Below, one piece after another: positions 31,169 through 40,357 of a DNA stretch of 64,000 nucleotides (positions are counted from its first letter, which is position 1; each line of letters starts with the position of its first letter). The translations under genes and the position numbers were made by a program. This DNA is from Actinacidiphila acididurans (lineage in GTDB: Bacteria; Actinomycetota; Actinomycetes; Streptomycetales; Streptomycetaceae): contig NZ_JADKYB010000006.1 of assembly GCF_016918855.1 (NCBI RefSeq), forward strand, positions 248,001 through 312,000, written 5' to 3'. Below the pieces are notes generated by a model. The model had not been told where the DNA came from and did not search any database. It saw nothing but the letters and a program-made list of their open reading frames with translations.

Positions 31169-33682
31169 ATGCCTGCTCTGAACCGCGCCGAGGCCGAGAC
31201 CCGCGCCCGCGACCTGACCGTCCAGACCTATTCGCTCGACCTCGACCTGACCCGAGGCGAGGAGGTCTTCGGCTCGACCACGGTGATCCGGTTCACCGCG
31301 CTGCGCGACTGCGACACCTTCTCCGAGGTGCGCCCGGCGACCCTGCACCGGGCGGTGCTGGACGGCCGCGAGCTCGACCCCGCCCTGCTCGACGACGGCC
31401 GGCTGCCGCTGACCGGCCTCGCCGCGGGCCCGCACGAGCTGCTGGTCGAGGCGGACATGGCGTACTCGCACACCGGCGAGGGCATGCACCGCTTCACCGA
31501 CCCCGCGGACGGCGAAACGTATCTCTACACCCAGCTCTTCATGAACGACGTGCAGCGCGTCGCCGCTGTCTTCGACCAGCCCGACCTCAAGGCGGTCTTC
31601 GAGGTCACGGTGACCGCGCCCGAGGAGTGGACCGTGCTGGGCAACTCGGTGGCCGAGCGCACCGCCCCGGGCCGCTGGCGGATGGCGCCCACCCCGCTGA
31701 TCTCCACGTACCTGCTGGCGGTCGCGGCCGGACCGTTCCACTCGGTGCGCACCGAGCACGCCGGGCTGCCGTTCGGCCTGCACGTACGGCGTTCGCTGGG
31801 GGAGCACCTGGACCGCGACGCCGGCGAGCTGCTCGACGTCACCCGGCGCTGCTTCGACCGCTACCACGAGCTGTTCGCCGAGCCGTACCCCTTCGACTCC
31901 TACGACCAGGCGTTCGTGCCCGAGTTCAACGTGGGCGCCATGGAGAACCCGGGCCTGGTCACGCTGCGCGACGACTTCATCCCGCGCTCCGCAGCCACCC
32001 CCACCGAACTGCTCTTCCGGGCCGTCGTCGTCGCGCACGAGATGGCCCACATGTGGTTCGGCAACCTGGTGACGCTGCGCTGGTGGGACGACATCTGGCT
32101 GAACGAGTCCTTCGCCGAGTACATGGGCTACCAGGTGCTCACCGAGGTCACCGAGATGACCGGCACCTGGACCGACTTCGCGGTCGTCCGCAAGGCGTGG
32201 GGCACCGACGCGGACCAGCGGCCCTCCACCCACCCGGTCGCCCCCGACCCCGAGCAGGTGCCCGACACCGCGTCCGCGCTCAACAACTTCGACGGCATCT
32301 CCTACGCCAAGGGCGCCTCCGCGCTGCGCCAGCTCGTCGCCTGGCTCGGCCGCGACGAGTTCCTGGCCGGCATCAACGAGCACTTCGCCCGGCACCGGTT
32401 CGGCAACGCCACCCTCGCCGACTTCATCGACTCCGTGGCCGCCGGCACCGAACGCGACGTGCACGCCTGGGCCGACGCCTGGCTGCGCACCAGCGGCCCC
32501 GACACCCTCACCGCGACCGCCTCGCCCGCGCCCGCCGGCTGGCGGCTCGAGGTCGGCCACCAGGGCGGCCGGCCGCACCGCATCGGCATCGGGCTGTACG
32601 ACAGGGCGGCCGCCGACCCCGGCGCACTGGTGCTGCGCGAGCGGATCACCATGGACATAGCCGCCACGGCGGTGGTCGAGAAGCGCGAACTGGACGGCCC
32701 CCGGCCGGACGTGGTGCTGCTCAACGACGGCGACCTGTCGTACACCAAGATCCGCTTCGACGAGCGCTCCTGGGAGACCCTGGCCGACACCCTCGGCGGC
32801 GTGCCCGACCCGCTGAACCGCGCGGTCGCCTGGAACGCCGCCCGTGACCTGGTGCGCGACGCCCGCATCGCGCCCGGCGACTACCTCGGCCTGGTCGACC
32901 GGCACCTGCCCGGCGAGAGCGACCCCGCGATCGTCGAGGGCGTGCTCAAATTCGCCCGGACCGTGATCGCCGATCAGTTCCTCGCCCCCGGCCCGCGCGC
33001 CGACGCGCTCGCCCTGCTCTCCCGGGCCACCCGCGCCCTGCTGGCCACCGGCGGCGATCTCACCGCCCTCGCCGCCACCCGCGTCCTCGTCGACAGCGCG
33101 GTCGGCTCCGCCGGTGACCAGGACGTGGCGGACCTGCGTACCTGGTACGACACCGGCGCCATCCCCGGCGGCCCCGCCGTCGACGGCGAACTGCGCTGGC
33201 GGCTCCTGCTGCGGCTCACCGTCCTCGGGCACGCCGACGCCAAGGACATCGACGCGGAACTCGCCCGCGACCCCAGCGCCAAGGGGCGCGAGGGCGCCGC
33301 CCGCTGCCGTGCGGCTCTGCCTCACCCCGACACCAAGCGCGCCGCCTACGACGCACTCCTCCACGACGACTCGCTCTCCAACTACCTCTTCGTCGCCACC
33401 GCCCAGGGCTTCTGGCAGCCCGAGCACGAAGATCTTGTCTCCTCCTACGTCGAGCCCTTCTTCCCCGACGCGATCGCCCTCGCCGCCCGCCGCGGCCCCG
33501 CCATCGCCGACGCCCTCGGCCGCTACGCGTTTCCCTCGATCGTCGATCAGCGCGTGCTCACTCTGGGGCGCGAGGCCCTCGACGGTGAGGTCGCGCCCAT
33601 TCCTGCGGTGCAGCGTGCGTTTGCGGATCGCCTTGACGATTTGTCCCGCGCACTGCGTGTTCGGGCTGCGCAGGGAGCTTGA
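31169..33682 (+). CDS. pepN: Aminopeptidase N (M1 family)
   Basis: An 837-residue zinc aminopeptidase that releases N-terminal residues from peptides in the cytoplasm. GAMEN at about residue 255 binds the substrate amino terminus; HEMAH at about 289 with the Glu of WLNESFAEYMG completes the gluzincin site. The C-terminal ERAP1-like helical domain follows. Length is normal. The start ATG 31169 fits homologues (PALNRAEAETRARDLTV); CAACAT ends seven bases before it, which may mean a leaderless mRNA. An ATG at 31160 is the alternative. Confidence 0.95.
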   Translation: MPALNRAEAETRARDLTVQTYSLDLDLTRGEEVFGSTTVIRFTALRDCDTFSEVRPATLHRAVLDGRELDPALLDDGRLPLTGLAAGPHELLVEADMAYSHTGEGMHRFTDPADGETYLYTQLFMNDVQRVAAVFDQPDLKAVFEVTVTAPEEWTVLGNSVAERTAPGRWRMAPTPLISTYLLAVAAGPFHSVRTEHAGLPFGLHVRRSLGEHLDRDAGELLDVTRRCFDRYHELFAEPYPFDSYDQAFVPEFNVGAMENPGLVTLRDDFIPRSAATPTELLFRAVVVAHEMAHMWFGNLVTLRWWDDIWLNESFAEYMGYQVLTEVTEMTGTWTDFAVVRKAWGTDADQRPSTHPVAPDPEQVPDTASALNNFDGISYAKGASALRQLVAWLGRDEFLAGINEHFARHRFGNATLADFIDSVAAGTERDVHAWADAWLRTSGPDTLTATASPAPAGWRLEVGHQGGRPHRIGIGLYDRAAADPGALVLRERITMDIAATAVVEKRELDGPRPDVVLLNDGDLSYTKIRFDERSWETLADTLGGVPDPLNRAVAWNAARDLVRDARIAPGDYLGLVDRHLPGESDPAIVEGVLKFARTVIADQFLAPGPRADALALLSRATRALLATGGDLTALAATRVLVDSAVGSAGDQDVADLRTWYDTGAIPGGPAVDGELRWRLLLRLTVLGHADAKDIDAELARDPSAKGREGAARCRAALPHPDTKRAAYDALLHDDSLSNYLFVATAQGFWQPEHEDLVSSYVEPFFPDAIALAARRGPAIADALGRYAFPSIVDQRVLTLGREALDGEVAPIPAVQRAFADRLDDLSRALRVRAAQGA

Positions 33683-33712
33683 CGGCTGCGCGCCGGGTTC
33701 GCCCGGAGTAGC

Positions 33713-33843
33713 CAGGGGCGCGGGGAACTGCGCGAGCAACCCACTACCGTGGCGCGGGTCGTCACCGCCCCAAAGGGGCAGTTGCTGTCGTCTCCGGACC
33801 ACCGGCCGGTGGCCGGCTGAGCGCGCAGTTCCCCGCGCCCCTG
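33713..33843 (+). repeat. Dispersed repeat copy D, bounded by 22-bp inverted repeats
   Basis: The 22-bp arm beginning CAGGGGCGCGGGGAACTGCG (33713-33734) is repeated in perfect inverted orientation at 33822-33843. The 87 bases between hold the family core (CAAAGGGGCAGTTGCTGTCG, CTCCGGACCACCGGCCGGTG). The whole 131-bp unit looks like a small palindromic non-coding element, MITE-like in form, though no transposase or target duplication is evident. Confidence 0.82.
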
Positions 33844-33893
33844 CGGGGCGCTCCCGGCGAACCCTCATCCGTACCTAAAAGGGCCACTCCTCG

Positions 33894-35342
33894 TTGGACA
33901 AGGGCAACGTTCGTACGCCCGGGGAGGACGAGGTCGAGGTGGAGGTGGAGGCACGGGGCGGCGCGAGCGCGTTGGCCGGGGGCCGGCAAGGGGCGGAGGA
34001 CGTACGCCCGTTCGTGGAAACGGTTCTGGCCGCCCTGGCGGAAGGGGCGCGGAAGCGCAACGGCCCTGTCCCGGCCGGGGGACCGCAGGCGGTCGCCGCA
34101 GCCGTGGCAGCGGCTGCGCCGGAGGTGCTGCCCGCCCGGGGAACGGGCGGGCAGGAGGCGCTGTACACGCTGGTGCACGTGATGGCCGCGGGAGCGGCGG
34201 ACCCGGCGGACCCGGCGTGCGCGGCGCACCTGCACGGGCCGCCGCTGGCGGTGGCGGCGGCGGCCGATCTGGCCGCGTCGGTGCTGAATCCGTCGCTGGA
34301 CTCGTGGGACCAGGCGCCGGCGGCGAGCGAGCTGGAGGCGAGGGTCGGCGCGGAGCTGGCCCGGCTGGTGTTCCCGGATCTGCCGATGCCGGACGCGCTG
34401 GTGACCACGGGAGGCACCGAGTCCAATCAGCTCGCGCTGCTGCTGGCCCGGGAGCGGGCGGCGGGCGGGCCGCGGGTGCAGGTGGTGTGCGGGGCGAACG
34501 CCCACCACAGTGTGCTGCGCGCGGCGTGGCTGCTCGGGTTGCCCCAGCCGGTGGTGCTGGACACGCCCGCCGGTGTGCTGGACCCGGCCGCGGTGGACCG
34601 GGCGCTGTCCGGACTGCCCGGGCGCGCCCTGGTGGTGGCGACCGCGGGGACCACGGACACCGGGCAGGTCGATCCGCTCCCGGACATCGCCCGGGCCGCG
34701 GCGGGTCACGGCGCGGAGCTGCACGTGGACGCCGCGTACGGCGGGCCGCTGCTGTTCAGCCGCCGCGCCGCCCCTGCGCTCGACGGGCTCCAGTCGGCGG
34801 TCTCCGTCACCGTGGACCTGCACAAGCTCGGCTGGCAGCCGGTCGCCGCCGGGCTGCTCGCCGTACCCGACCGGGCCGCGCTGCGCCCGCTGGACCACCG
34901 GGCCGACTATCTGAACGCCGCCGACGACACCGAGGCCGGGCTGCCCGATCTGCTCGGCCGGTCGCTGCGCACCACCCGCCGCCCCGACGTCCTCAAGATC
35001 GCCGTCACCCTGCGCGCCCTCGGCCGCGACGGCATGGCCGCCCTGGTGGACGCCGTGTGCGAGCTGGCCCGGCAGCTCGCCGACCGGATCGAGGACCACC
35101 CGGACCTGGTTCTGTACGCGCCGCCGGTGATCAGCACGGTCCTGTTCCGCCCGGCCGTCGCCACCGACGAGGAGGTGGCCGCGCTGCGCCGCCGGCTGCT
35201 CGTCGAGGGCCGGGCCGTGCTCGGCCGGGCCCGGGCCGGCGGCCGGCTCTGGCTCAAGGCCACCCTGCTCAACCCGCACACCCGCGCCGACCACCTCGAC
35301 GCACTGCTCACGCTCACCACGGAAGGCACCACCCGCGCATGA
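33894..35342 (+). CDS. Group II PLP-dependent decarboxylase (DesA/DDC-like)
   Basis: A protein of up to 482 residues of the glutamate/DOPA/diaminobutyrate/lysine decarboxylase family. Seen are LNPSLDSWDQAPAASELEA, the PLP-phosphate segment TTGGTESNQLALLLARE, NAHHSVLRAAWLLG with the His that stacks on PLP, VATAGTTDTGQVDPL, HVDAAYGGPLLFS with the PLP Asp, and TVDLHKLGWQP with the Schiff-base Lys. The start is uncertain: TTG 33894 gives the longest form, while GTG 33939 follows GGGGAGG. It overlaps the N-hydroxylase gene by four bases, so its amine product is probably that enzyme's substrate. Which amino acid is decarboxylated (lysine, ornithine or diaminobutyrate) cannot be read from the sequence. 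Confidence 0.83.
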   Translation: MDKGNVRTPGEDEVEVEVEARGGASALAGGRQGAEDVRPFVETVLAALAEGARKRNGPVPAGGPQAVAAAVAAAAPEVLPARGTGGQEALYTLVHVMAAGAADPADPACAAHLHGPPLAVAAAADLAASVLNPSLDSWDQAPAASELEARVGAELARLVFPDLPMPDALVTTGGTESNQLALLLARERAAGGPRVQVVCGANAHHSVLRAAWLLGLPQPVVLDTPAGVLDPAAVDRALSGLPGRALVVATAGTTDTGQVDPLPDIARAAAGHGAELHVDAAYGGPLLFSRRAAPALDGLQSAVSVTVDLHKLGWQPVAAGLLAVPDRAALRPLDHRADYLNAADDTEAGLPDLLGRSLRTTRRPDVLKIAVTLRALGRDGMAALVDAVCELARQLADRIEDHPDLVLYAPPVISTVLFRPAVATDEEVAALRRRLLVEGRAVLGRARAGGRLWLKATLLNPHTRADHLDALLTLTTEGTTRA

Positions 35343-36889
35343 CCGCCCCCGAGACGTCCGGGCCGCTCGACTCCACCGCCGACGCAACAGCCGCTGCCGA
35401 CGCCACCGCCACGAGCGGCGGCCGCACGACCGGCACCACCCCCGGCGCCCCGGCGACGGAACCGGCCGAGCCCATGGAGCCCATAGAGCCGGTGGAGCCC
35501 GACGCCGACCGCGCGCTGGACCTGCTCGGCATCGGCCTCGGCCCGTTCAACCTGTCGCTCGCCGCCCTGGCCGACGCGGTCCCCGGCCTGACCACCGCCT
35601 TCTACGACCAGCGCCCGGACTTCCACTGGCACCCCGGCCTGCTCATCGACGGCGCCACCCTCCAAGTGCCCTTCCTCGCCGACCTGGTCACCCTCGCCGA
35701 CCCGGGCAGCCGCTGGTCGTTCCTGAGCTGGCTCAAGTCCCGCGAGCGGCTGTTCCCCTTCTACTTCGCCGAGCGCTTCCACGTGCACCGCGCCGAGTTC
35801 GACGCCTACTGCCGGTGGGTCGCGCGGTCGCTGCCGAGCACGTACTTCGGCCGCCAGGTGGACAGCGTGCGGTGGAACCCGGCGCACGGCCACTTCGAGG
35901 TGGACCACACCCGGCTCGACCCGCACGGCGAGGCCGAGGCGCTGGGCCGTACCTGCGCCCGGCACCTGGCGATCGGCACCGGCAGCGCGCCGTACGTCCC
36001 GGAACCGCTGCGCCCGCTCGCCGAGACCCCCGCGGCGCCGGTGGTGCACTCCGCCCACTACCTCGACCACCGCGAGCGGCTGCTGGCCGCCGATCACATC
36101 ACGGTGATCGGCTCCGGGCAGTCCGGCGCCGAGGTCTTCCTGGACCTGCTGCGGGCCCGCCCGGCCGGACGCGAGCGGCTGACCTGGCTGGCCCGCAGCC
36201 CCGCGTTCGCGCCCATGGAGTACAGCAAGCTGGGCCTGGAGCACTTCACCCCGGACTACACCCGCTATTTCCAGGGCCTGGCCGACCCGGTGCGGGACCG
36301 CCTGGTGCCCGCGCAGTGGCAGCTCCACAAGGGCATCGACACCGAGACGATCACCGCGATCTTCGACGAGCTGTACCGCCGCACCCTGGACGGCGGCTGG
36401 CCCGACGCGGTGCTCACCCCGGGGGTGACGGTGCGCACCGCCGGCCGGCTGGGCAGCCACGGCGTCGAACTGCACCTGGAACACACCGAGCAGGGCGGCC
36501 GTACCCGGCTGGTCACCGGGGCGGTGGTGCTGGCCACCGGATACCGGGAGCGTCCGCTGGAGCCGCTGCTCGCCCCGGTCCGGTCGTATCTGCGGCGGGA
36601 CGCGGCGGGCCGGCCGCTGGTTGACGGCCGGGGCCGGCTGGAGCTGGACCGGTCCGTGACCGGGCGGATCTACGTGCTCAGCCCCAGCCGGTACAGCCAC
36701 GGTGTCGGCGCCCCCGACCTCGGGCTGGCCGCCTGGCGGTCGGCGTCGGCGCTCAACGACCTGACCGGCCTGCTGACCGGGACCGAGCACTACCCCCTGC
36801 CGGCCCGGACCGCCTTCACCAGCTTCGGTCTGGACCCCGGCGCGGACCGCAGTTCGAACGGAGTTCCGGTGGGCACGGCACGCCGGTAG
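35339..36889 (+). CDS. Flavin N-monooxygenase, lysine/ornithine/diamine hydroxylase family
   Basis: A 516-residue member of the IucD/SidA/DesB family, which N-hydroxylates a terminal amine using FAD, NADPH and O2. The FAD motif is LLGIGLGPFNLSLAAL; the substrate region HPGLLIDGATLQVPFLADLV is typical of the lysine/cadaverine branch; the NADPH motif is VIGSGQSGAEVFLDLL; the ATG-type motif LATGYRERPLEP lies near the end. The first 55 residues are an Ala/Thr/Pro/Glu-rich extension, so an internal start such as the Met of MEPIEP is possible. It is coupled to the decarboxylase by ATGA. No acyltransferase or siderophore synthetase lies nearby. Confidence 0.87.
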   Translation: MTAPETSGPLDSTADATAAADATATSGGRTTGTTPGAPATEPAEPMEPIEPVEPDADRALDLLGIGLGPFNLSLAALADAVPGLTTAFYDQRPDFHWHPGLLIDGATLQVPFLADLVTLADPGSRWSFLSWLKSRERLFPFYFAERFHVHRAEFDAYCRWVARSLPSTYFGRQVDSVRWNPAHGHFEVDHTRLDPHGEAEALGRTCARHLAIGTGSAPYVPEPLRPLAETPAAPVVHSAHYLDHRERLLAADHITVIGSGQSGAEVFLDLLRARPAGRERLTWLARSPAFAPMEYSKLGLEHFTPDYTRYFQGLADPVRDRLVPAQWQLHKGIDTETITAIFDELYRRTLDGGWPDAVLTPGVTVRTAGRLGSHGVELHLEHTEQGGRTRLVTGAVVLATGYRERPLEPLLAPVRSYLRRDAAGRPLVDGRGRLELDRSVTGRIYVLSPSRYSHGVGAPDLGLAAWRSASALNDLTGLLTGTEHYPLPARTAFTSFGLDPGADRSSNGVPVGTARR

Positions 36890-37028
36890 GGACCGCTCCC
36901 CACCACGGAGGATGACCGCAATCGCTCATCCGAGCAGGAGACCGATCATTCGATACTTGTCAACAAGCGTTAATGCAGACGTCGTTGGACTGTTGACGTC
37001 ACCGTGCTCTCTACCAACGAGTAAGTCA

Positions 37029-37034
37029 TACGCT
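37029..37034 (+). promoter_or_regulatory. -10-like hexamer for leaderless pyk
   Basis: TACGCT ends six bases before ATG 37041 with no ribosome binding site. The 150-bp upstream gap also has TTGACG at 36993, too far away to be its -35, and the hexamer GACGTC occurs twice (36979 and 36995). Confidence 0.4.
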
Positions 37035-37040
37035 CGATAC

Positions 37041-38474
37041 ATGCGCCGAGCCAAAATCGTCTGCACCCTGGGACCCGCCACCGAGTCCTACGACCAGATC
37101 AAGGCACTGGTCGAGGCCGGAATGGACGTGGCCCGCCTCAACCTGAGCCACGGTACGTACGCTGAGCACGAGGACCGCTACCGAAGGGTCCGCAAGGCCT
37201 CCGACGAGACCGGCCGCAGTGTGGGCATCCTGGTCGACCTTCAGGGTCCGAAGATCAGGCTCGGCCGATTCGCCGAGGGTCCCGTACTCCTTGAACGCGG
37301 CGACGAGTTCACCATCACGGTGGACGACATCGAGGGTGACCAGCAGATCTGCGGCACCACGTACAAGGGCCTGGCGGCCGACGTGGCCCGCGGCGAGCGG
37401 ATCCTGGTGGACGACGGCCGGGTGACCCTGGAGGTCACCGACGTCGAGGGACCGCGCGTGCACACCATGGTCATCGAGGGCGGCATGGTCTCCGACCACA
37501 AGGGCCTCAACCTCCCCGGTGTCGCCGTCTCCGTGCCCGCCCTGTCCGAGAAGGACATCCGCGACCTGCGCTGGGGTCTGCGGATCGGGGCCGATGTCAT
37601 CGCCCTGTCCTTCGTCCGCTCCGGACGGGACATGGAGGACGTGCTGCGGATCATGGAGGAGGAGGAGCGCCGGGTCCCGGTCATCGCCAAGATCGAGAAG
37701 CCGCAGGCCGTCGACAACCTCGCCGAGATCGTGGACGCCTTCGACGGCATCATGGTCGCCCGCGGCGACCTGGGCGTCGAGATGCCGCTGGAGCAGGTGC
37801 CGATCGTCCAGAAGCGTGCCGTCAAGCTCGCCAAGCGCAACGCCAAGCCGGTGATCGTCGCCACCCAGATGCTCGACTCGATGGTGGACAACTCCCGCCC
37901 CACCCGTGCCGAGGCCAGCGACGTGGCCAACGCGGTGATGGACGGCACCGACGCGGTGATGCTCTCCGGCGAGACCAGCGTCGGCAAGCACCCCATCGAG
38001 ACCGTCAAGGTGATGTCCCGGATCGTGGCCGCCGCCGAGGAGGACATCCTCGCCGCCGGCCTGCCGCCGCTGACCGAGCGGAACAAGCCGCGCACCCAGG
38101 GCGGCGCCGTCGCCCGCGCGGCCGCCGAGATCGGTGACTTCCTCGGCGCCCGCTTCCTGGTGGCCTTCACCCAGTCCGGCGACACCGTGCGCCGGCTGTC
38201 CCGCTACCGCTCGCCGATCCCGGTGCTCGCCTTCACCCCGGAGCCGGCCACCCGCTCCCAGCTCAACCTGACCTGGGGCGTGGAGACCTTCCTCGGCCCG
38301 ATGGTGCAGACCACCGACGAGATGGTGCAGCAGGTGGACGAGGAACTGCTGCGCATCGGCCGGTGCAAGAAGGGCGACGTGGTGATCATCACCGCCGGCT
38401 CGCCGCCCGGGATGCCCGGTACCACCAACATGGTCCGGGTCCACCGCATCGGTGAGGACGACCTGTCCAGGTGA
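37041..38474 (+). CDS. pyk: Pyruvate kinase
   Basis: A 477-residue glycolytic enzyme making pyruvate and ATP from phosphoenolpyruvate. Visible are RRAKIVCTLGPATESYDQI, GMDVARLNLSHGTYAEHE, DLQGPKIRLG, the active-site region VIAKIEKPQAVDNL with the catalytic Lys, GIMVARGDLGVEMPLEQVP, ATQMLDSMVDNSRPTRAEAS and the C-terminal allosteric domain ending with TNMVRVHRIG. The length is that of the bacterial type without a PEP-utiliser extension. ATG 37041 matches homologues. Confidence 0.97.
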   Translation: MRRAKIVCTLGPATESYDQIKALVEAGMDVARLNLSHGTYAEHEDRYRRVRKASDETGRSVGILVDLQGPKIRLGRFAEGPVLLERGDEFTITVDDIEGDQQICGTTYKGLAADVARGERILVDDGRVTLEVTDVEGPRVHTMVIEGGMVSDHKGLNLPGVAVSVPALSEKDIRDLRWGLRIGADVIALSFVRSGRDMEDVLRIMEEEERRVPVIAKIEKPQAVDNLAEIVDAFDGIMVARGDLGVEMPLEQVPIVQKRAVKLAKRNAKPVIVATQMLDSMVDNSRPTRAEASDVANAVMDGTDAVMLSGETSVGKHPIETVKVMSRIVAAAEEDILAAGLPPLTERNKPRTQGGAVARAAAEIGDFLGARFLVAFTQSGDTVRRLSRYRSPIPVLAFTPEPATRSQLNLTWGVETFLGPMVQTTDEMVQQVDEELLRIGRCKKGDVVIITAGSPPGMPGTTNMVRVHRIGEDDLSR

Positions 38475-39078
38475 CGCGAACCGCCGCAACATTGCGGTCC
38501 GCGCGGCGGTAATGCGTATACGCAATTTTGGTCCTGACCCCCGTTCGGCGAGTGCCGGACGGGGGTCCTGCTTTACCCGCGCGGGGGCACCGCGGGAACT
38601 GCCGGACGACCCGAGCGCGTAGTCGGCGCGGAAGAAAAGCAGCAGCAATTAACGCTGTGTAACCCGCACGCAATAACCATTCGTTCCACGGTACGAGCGG
38701 CGCCCGGCCCGGCAGGCGCGCCCCTTAATCCCGGCAATCCCGGGCTTGCCGGTGCCCTCGGCAACAGCCTCGGCCGGTCCGCCGACGGCCTGCTGACGTG
38801 AGGTGCACCGGGTCTCCGGCGGGTGGTCCGGAAGTGCGCATTCCCGGATCCGGTCGGCGCCGCAAAGCGCCCAAAAGCCGCTGCGAACCTCAGTAGAAGC
38901 TCAAGAGTTTCCGTTCGGGATAACAAGAACATCACACTCTTCTTCACCCCTCTGCCTTGACCACCCCCTCGCGCCTAGAGTCACGGCCAGTCACCGCGCC
39001 ACCGGATTTGTGCGTTCGGGTTCCGGACGGTGGCTCGGCCGCTCAGTAGTGACGGCCGTCCAGGGGAAAGGACCGATC
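38475..39078 (+). other. 604-bp region between pyk and livK
   Basis: After the pyk terminator I see no convincing gene. A perfect 12-bp palindrome TGCGTATACGCA lies at 38513-38524, just before the terminator. Upstream of livK, TTGACC (38957) and TAGAGT (38976) look promoter-like, but only 13 bases separate them. GGGGAAAGGA precedes the livK GTG. The middle is somewhat less GC-rich and may hold the livK promoter and regulator sites. Confidence 0.45.
38536..38567 (+). terminator. Terminator after pyk
   Basis: GACCCCCGTTCGGC pairs with GCCGGACGGGGGTC over 14 bp, with one G-T wobble, across a GAGT loop. CTGCTTTACC follows, a weak T-rich tail. Confidence 0.75.
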
Positions 39079-40338
39079 GTGCAACACCGCTCCTTGCTGA
39101 TTCTTACCTCCGTGCTTGCCACGGGAGCTCTCACCCTCACCGCCTGCGGCTCGCGCAGCAACGACAACAAGAGCAACGGCGGCGGTGGGTCCTCCAGCTC
39201 CTCCTCCAGCAACACCACCGTGGTCATCGGCGTCGACGCGCCGCTCACCGGCGCCAACTCCGCCACCGGCCTCGGCATCCAGTACGGCGTGCAGATCGCG
39301 GTGGACGACGCCAACGCCAAGAACCTCGTGCCCGGCGTGACCTTCAAGGTCAAGGCGCTGGACGACAAGGCGCAGCCGGCCACCGGCCAGCAGAACGCCA
39401 CCGCGCTGGTCGCCGACAACAGCGTGATCGCCGCCATCGGCCCGCTCAACTCCGGTGTCGCGCAGTCGATGCAGCAGGTCTTCGCCTCGGCCAACATGGT
39501 CGAGATCTCGCCGTCGAACACCAACCCCACCCTGACCCAGGGCAAGGACTGGGCGACCGGCAACAAGGTCCGCGCGTTCAAGACCTACTTCCGCACCGCC
39601 ACCACCGACGCCCTGCAGGGCGGCTTCGCGGCCGACTACGCGTACAACACCCTGAAGAAGAAGGACGCGTTCGTCGTCGACGACAAGCAGACCTACGGCG
39701 CGGGCCTCGCGGGCATCTTCAAGGGGAAGTTCAGCGGCCTCGGCGGCAAGATCGCCGGCACCGACCACGTGAACACCGGTGACACCGACTACTCCACCCT
39801 CGTCACCAAGATCAAGAACTCGCACGCCGACATGCTCTACTACGGCGGCCAGTACGACGAGTCGGAGCTGATCACCAAGCAGCTCAAGGCGGCCGGCGTC
39901 AACATCCCGCTGATGGGCGGCGACGGCATGTTCTCCGACACCTACATCAAGACCGCCGGCAAGGCCGCCGAGGGCGACCTGGCCACCTCGGTCGGCGTCC
40001 CGGTCACCACGCTGCCGGCCGCCAAGGACTTCATCAGCACCTACAAGTCCAAGGGCTACCCCGGTGACTACGGCACCTACGGCGGTTACTCCTACGACGC
40101 CGCCACCGCCGTCATCAAGGGCGTCAAGGCGATCATGGACGCCAACAGCAACAAGCTGCCGGCCATGACCGACGCCCGCTCGCAGCTCGTGGACGCCGTC
40201 CAGAAGAGCGACTTCGACGGCATCGCCGGTCACGTCTCCTTCGACCAGTACGGCGACACCACCAACAAGCAGCTGACCGTCTACCAGGTCAAGAGCGGCG
40301 CCTGGGCGCCGGTCAAGAGCGGTACCTACAACGGCTGA
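39079..40338 (+). CDS. livK: Branched-chain amino acid ABC transporter, substrate-binding lipoprotein
   Basis: A 419-residue extracytoplasmic binding protein. The lipobox is LTAC with Cys at about 23 (ATGALTLTACGSRSN), followed by a Gly/Ser/Asn linker. The type I periplasmic-binding fold is shown by IGVDAPLTGANSATGLGIQY, VIAAIGPLNSGVAQSMQQVF, a central ADMLYYGGQYDESELITKQL, and YGGYSYDAATAVIKGVKAIM. GTG 39079 follows GGGGAAAGGA. It heads the liv operon; a hairpin separates it from livH. Confidence 0.93.
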   Translation: MQHRSLLILTSVLATGALTLTACGSRSNDNKSNGGGGSSSSSSSNTTVVIGVDAPLTGANSATGLGIQYGVQIAVDDANAKNLVPGVTFKVKALDDKAQPATGQQNATALVADNSVIAAIGPLNSGVAQSMQQVFASANMVEISPSNTNPTLTQGKDWATGNKVRAFKTYFRTATTDALQGGFAADYAYNTLKKKDAFVVDDKQTYGAGLAGIFKGKFSGLGGKIAGTDHVNTGDTDYSTLVTKIKNSHADMLYYGGQYDESELITKQLKAAGVNIPLMGGDGMFSDTYIKTAGKAAEGDLATSVGVPVTTLPAAKDFISTYKSKGYPGDYGTYGGYSYDAATAVIKGVKAIMDANSNKLPAMTDARSQLVDAVQKSDFDGIAGHVSFDQYGDTTNKQLTVYQVKSGAWAPVKSGTYNG

Positions 40339-40357
40339 CGCTCCCCCCGCACCACCC

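Noticed and set aside
33868..33893. TTAGGT half-site (reverse strand) before the decarboxylase gene as an iron box
   Set aside because: Only one half of the dyad is present; the other half shows no agreement, so iron control of the siderophore-like pair is not supported by sequence.
36993..37027. TTGACG upstream of pyk as a -35 element
   Set aside because: No suitable -10 lies 16-19 bases downstream; the better -10 candidate is 30 bases away.
38957..38981. TTGACC and TAGAGT upstream of livK as a vegetative promoter
   Set aside because: The spacer is only 13 bases, too short for a normal promoter; kept only as a remark in the intergenic entry.
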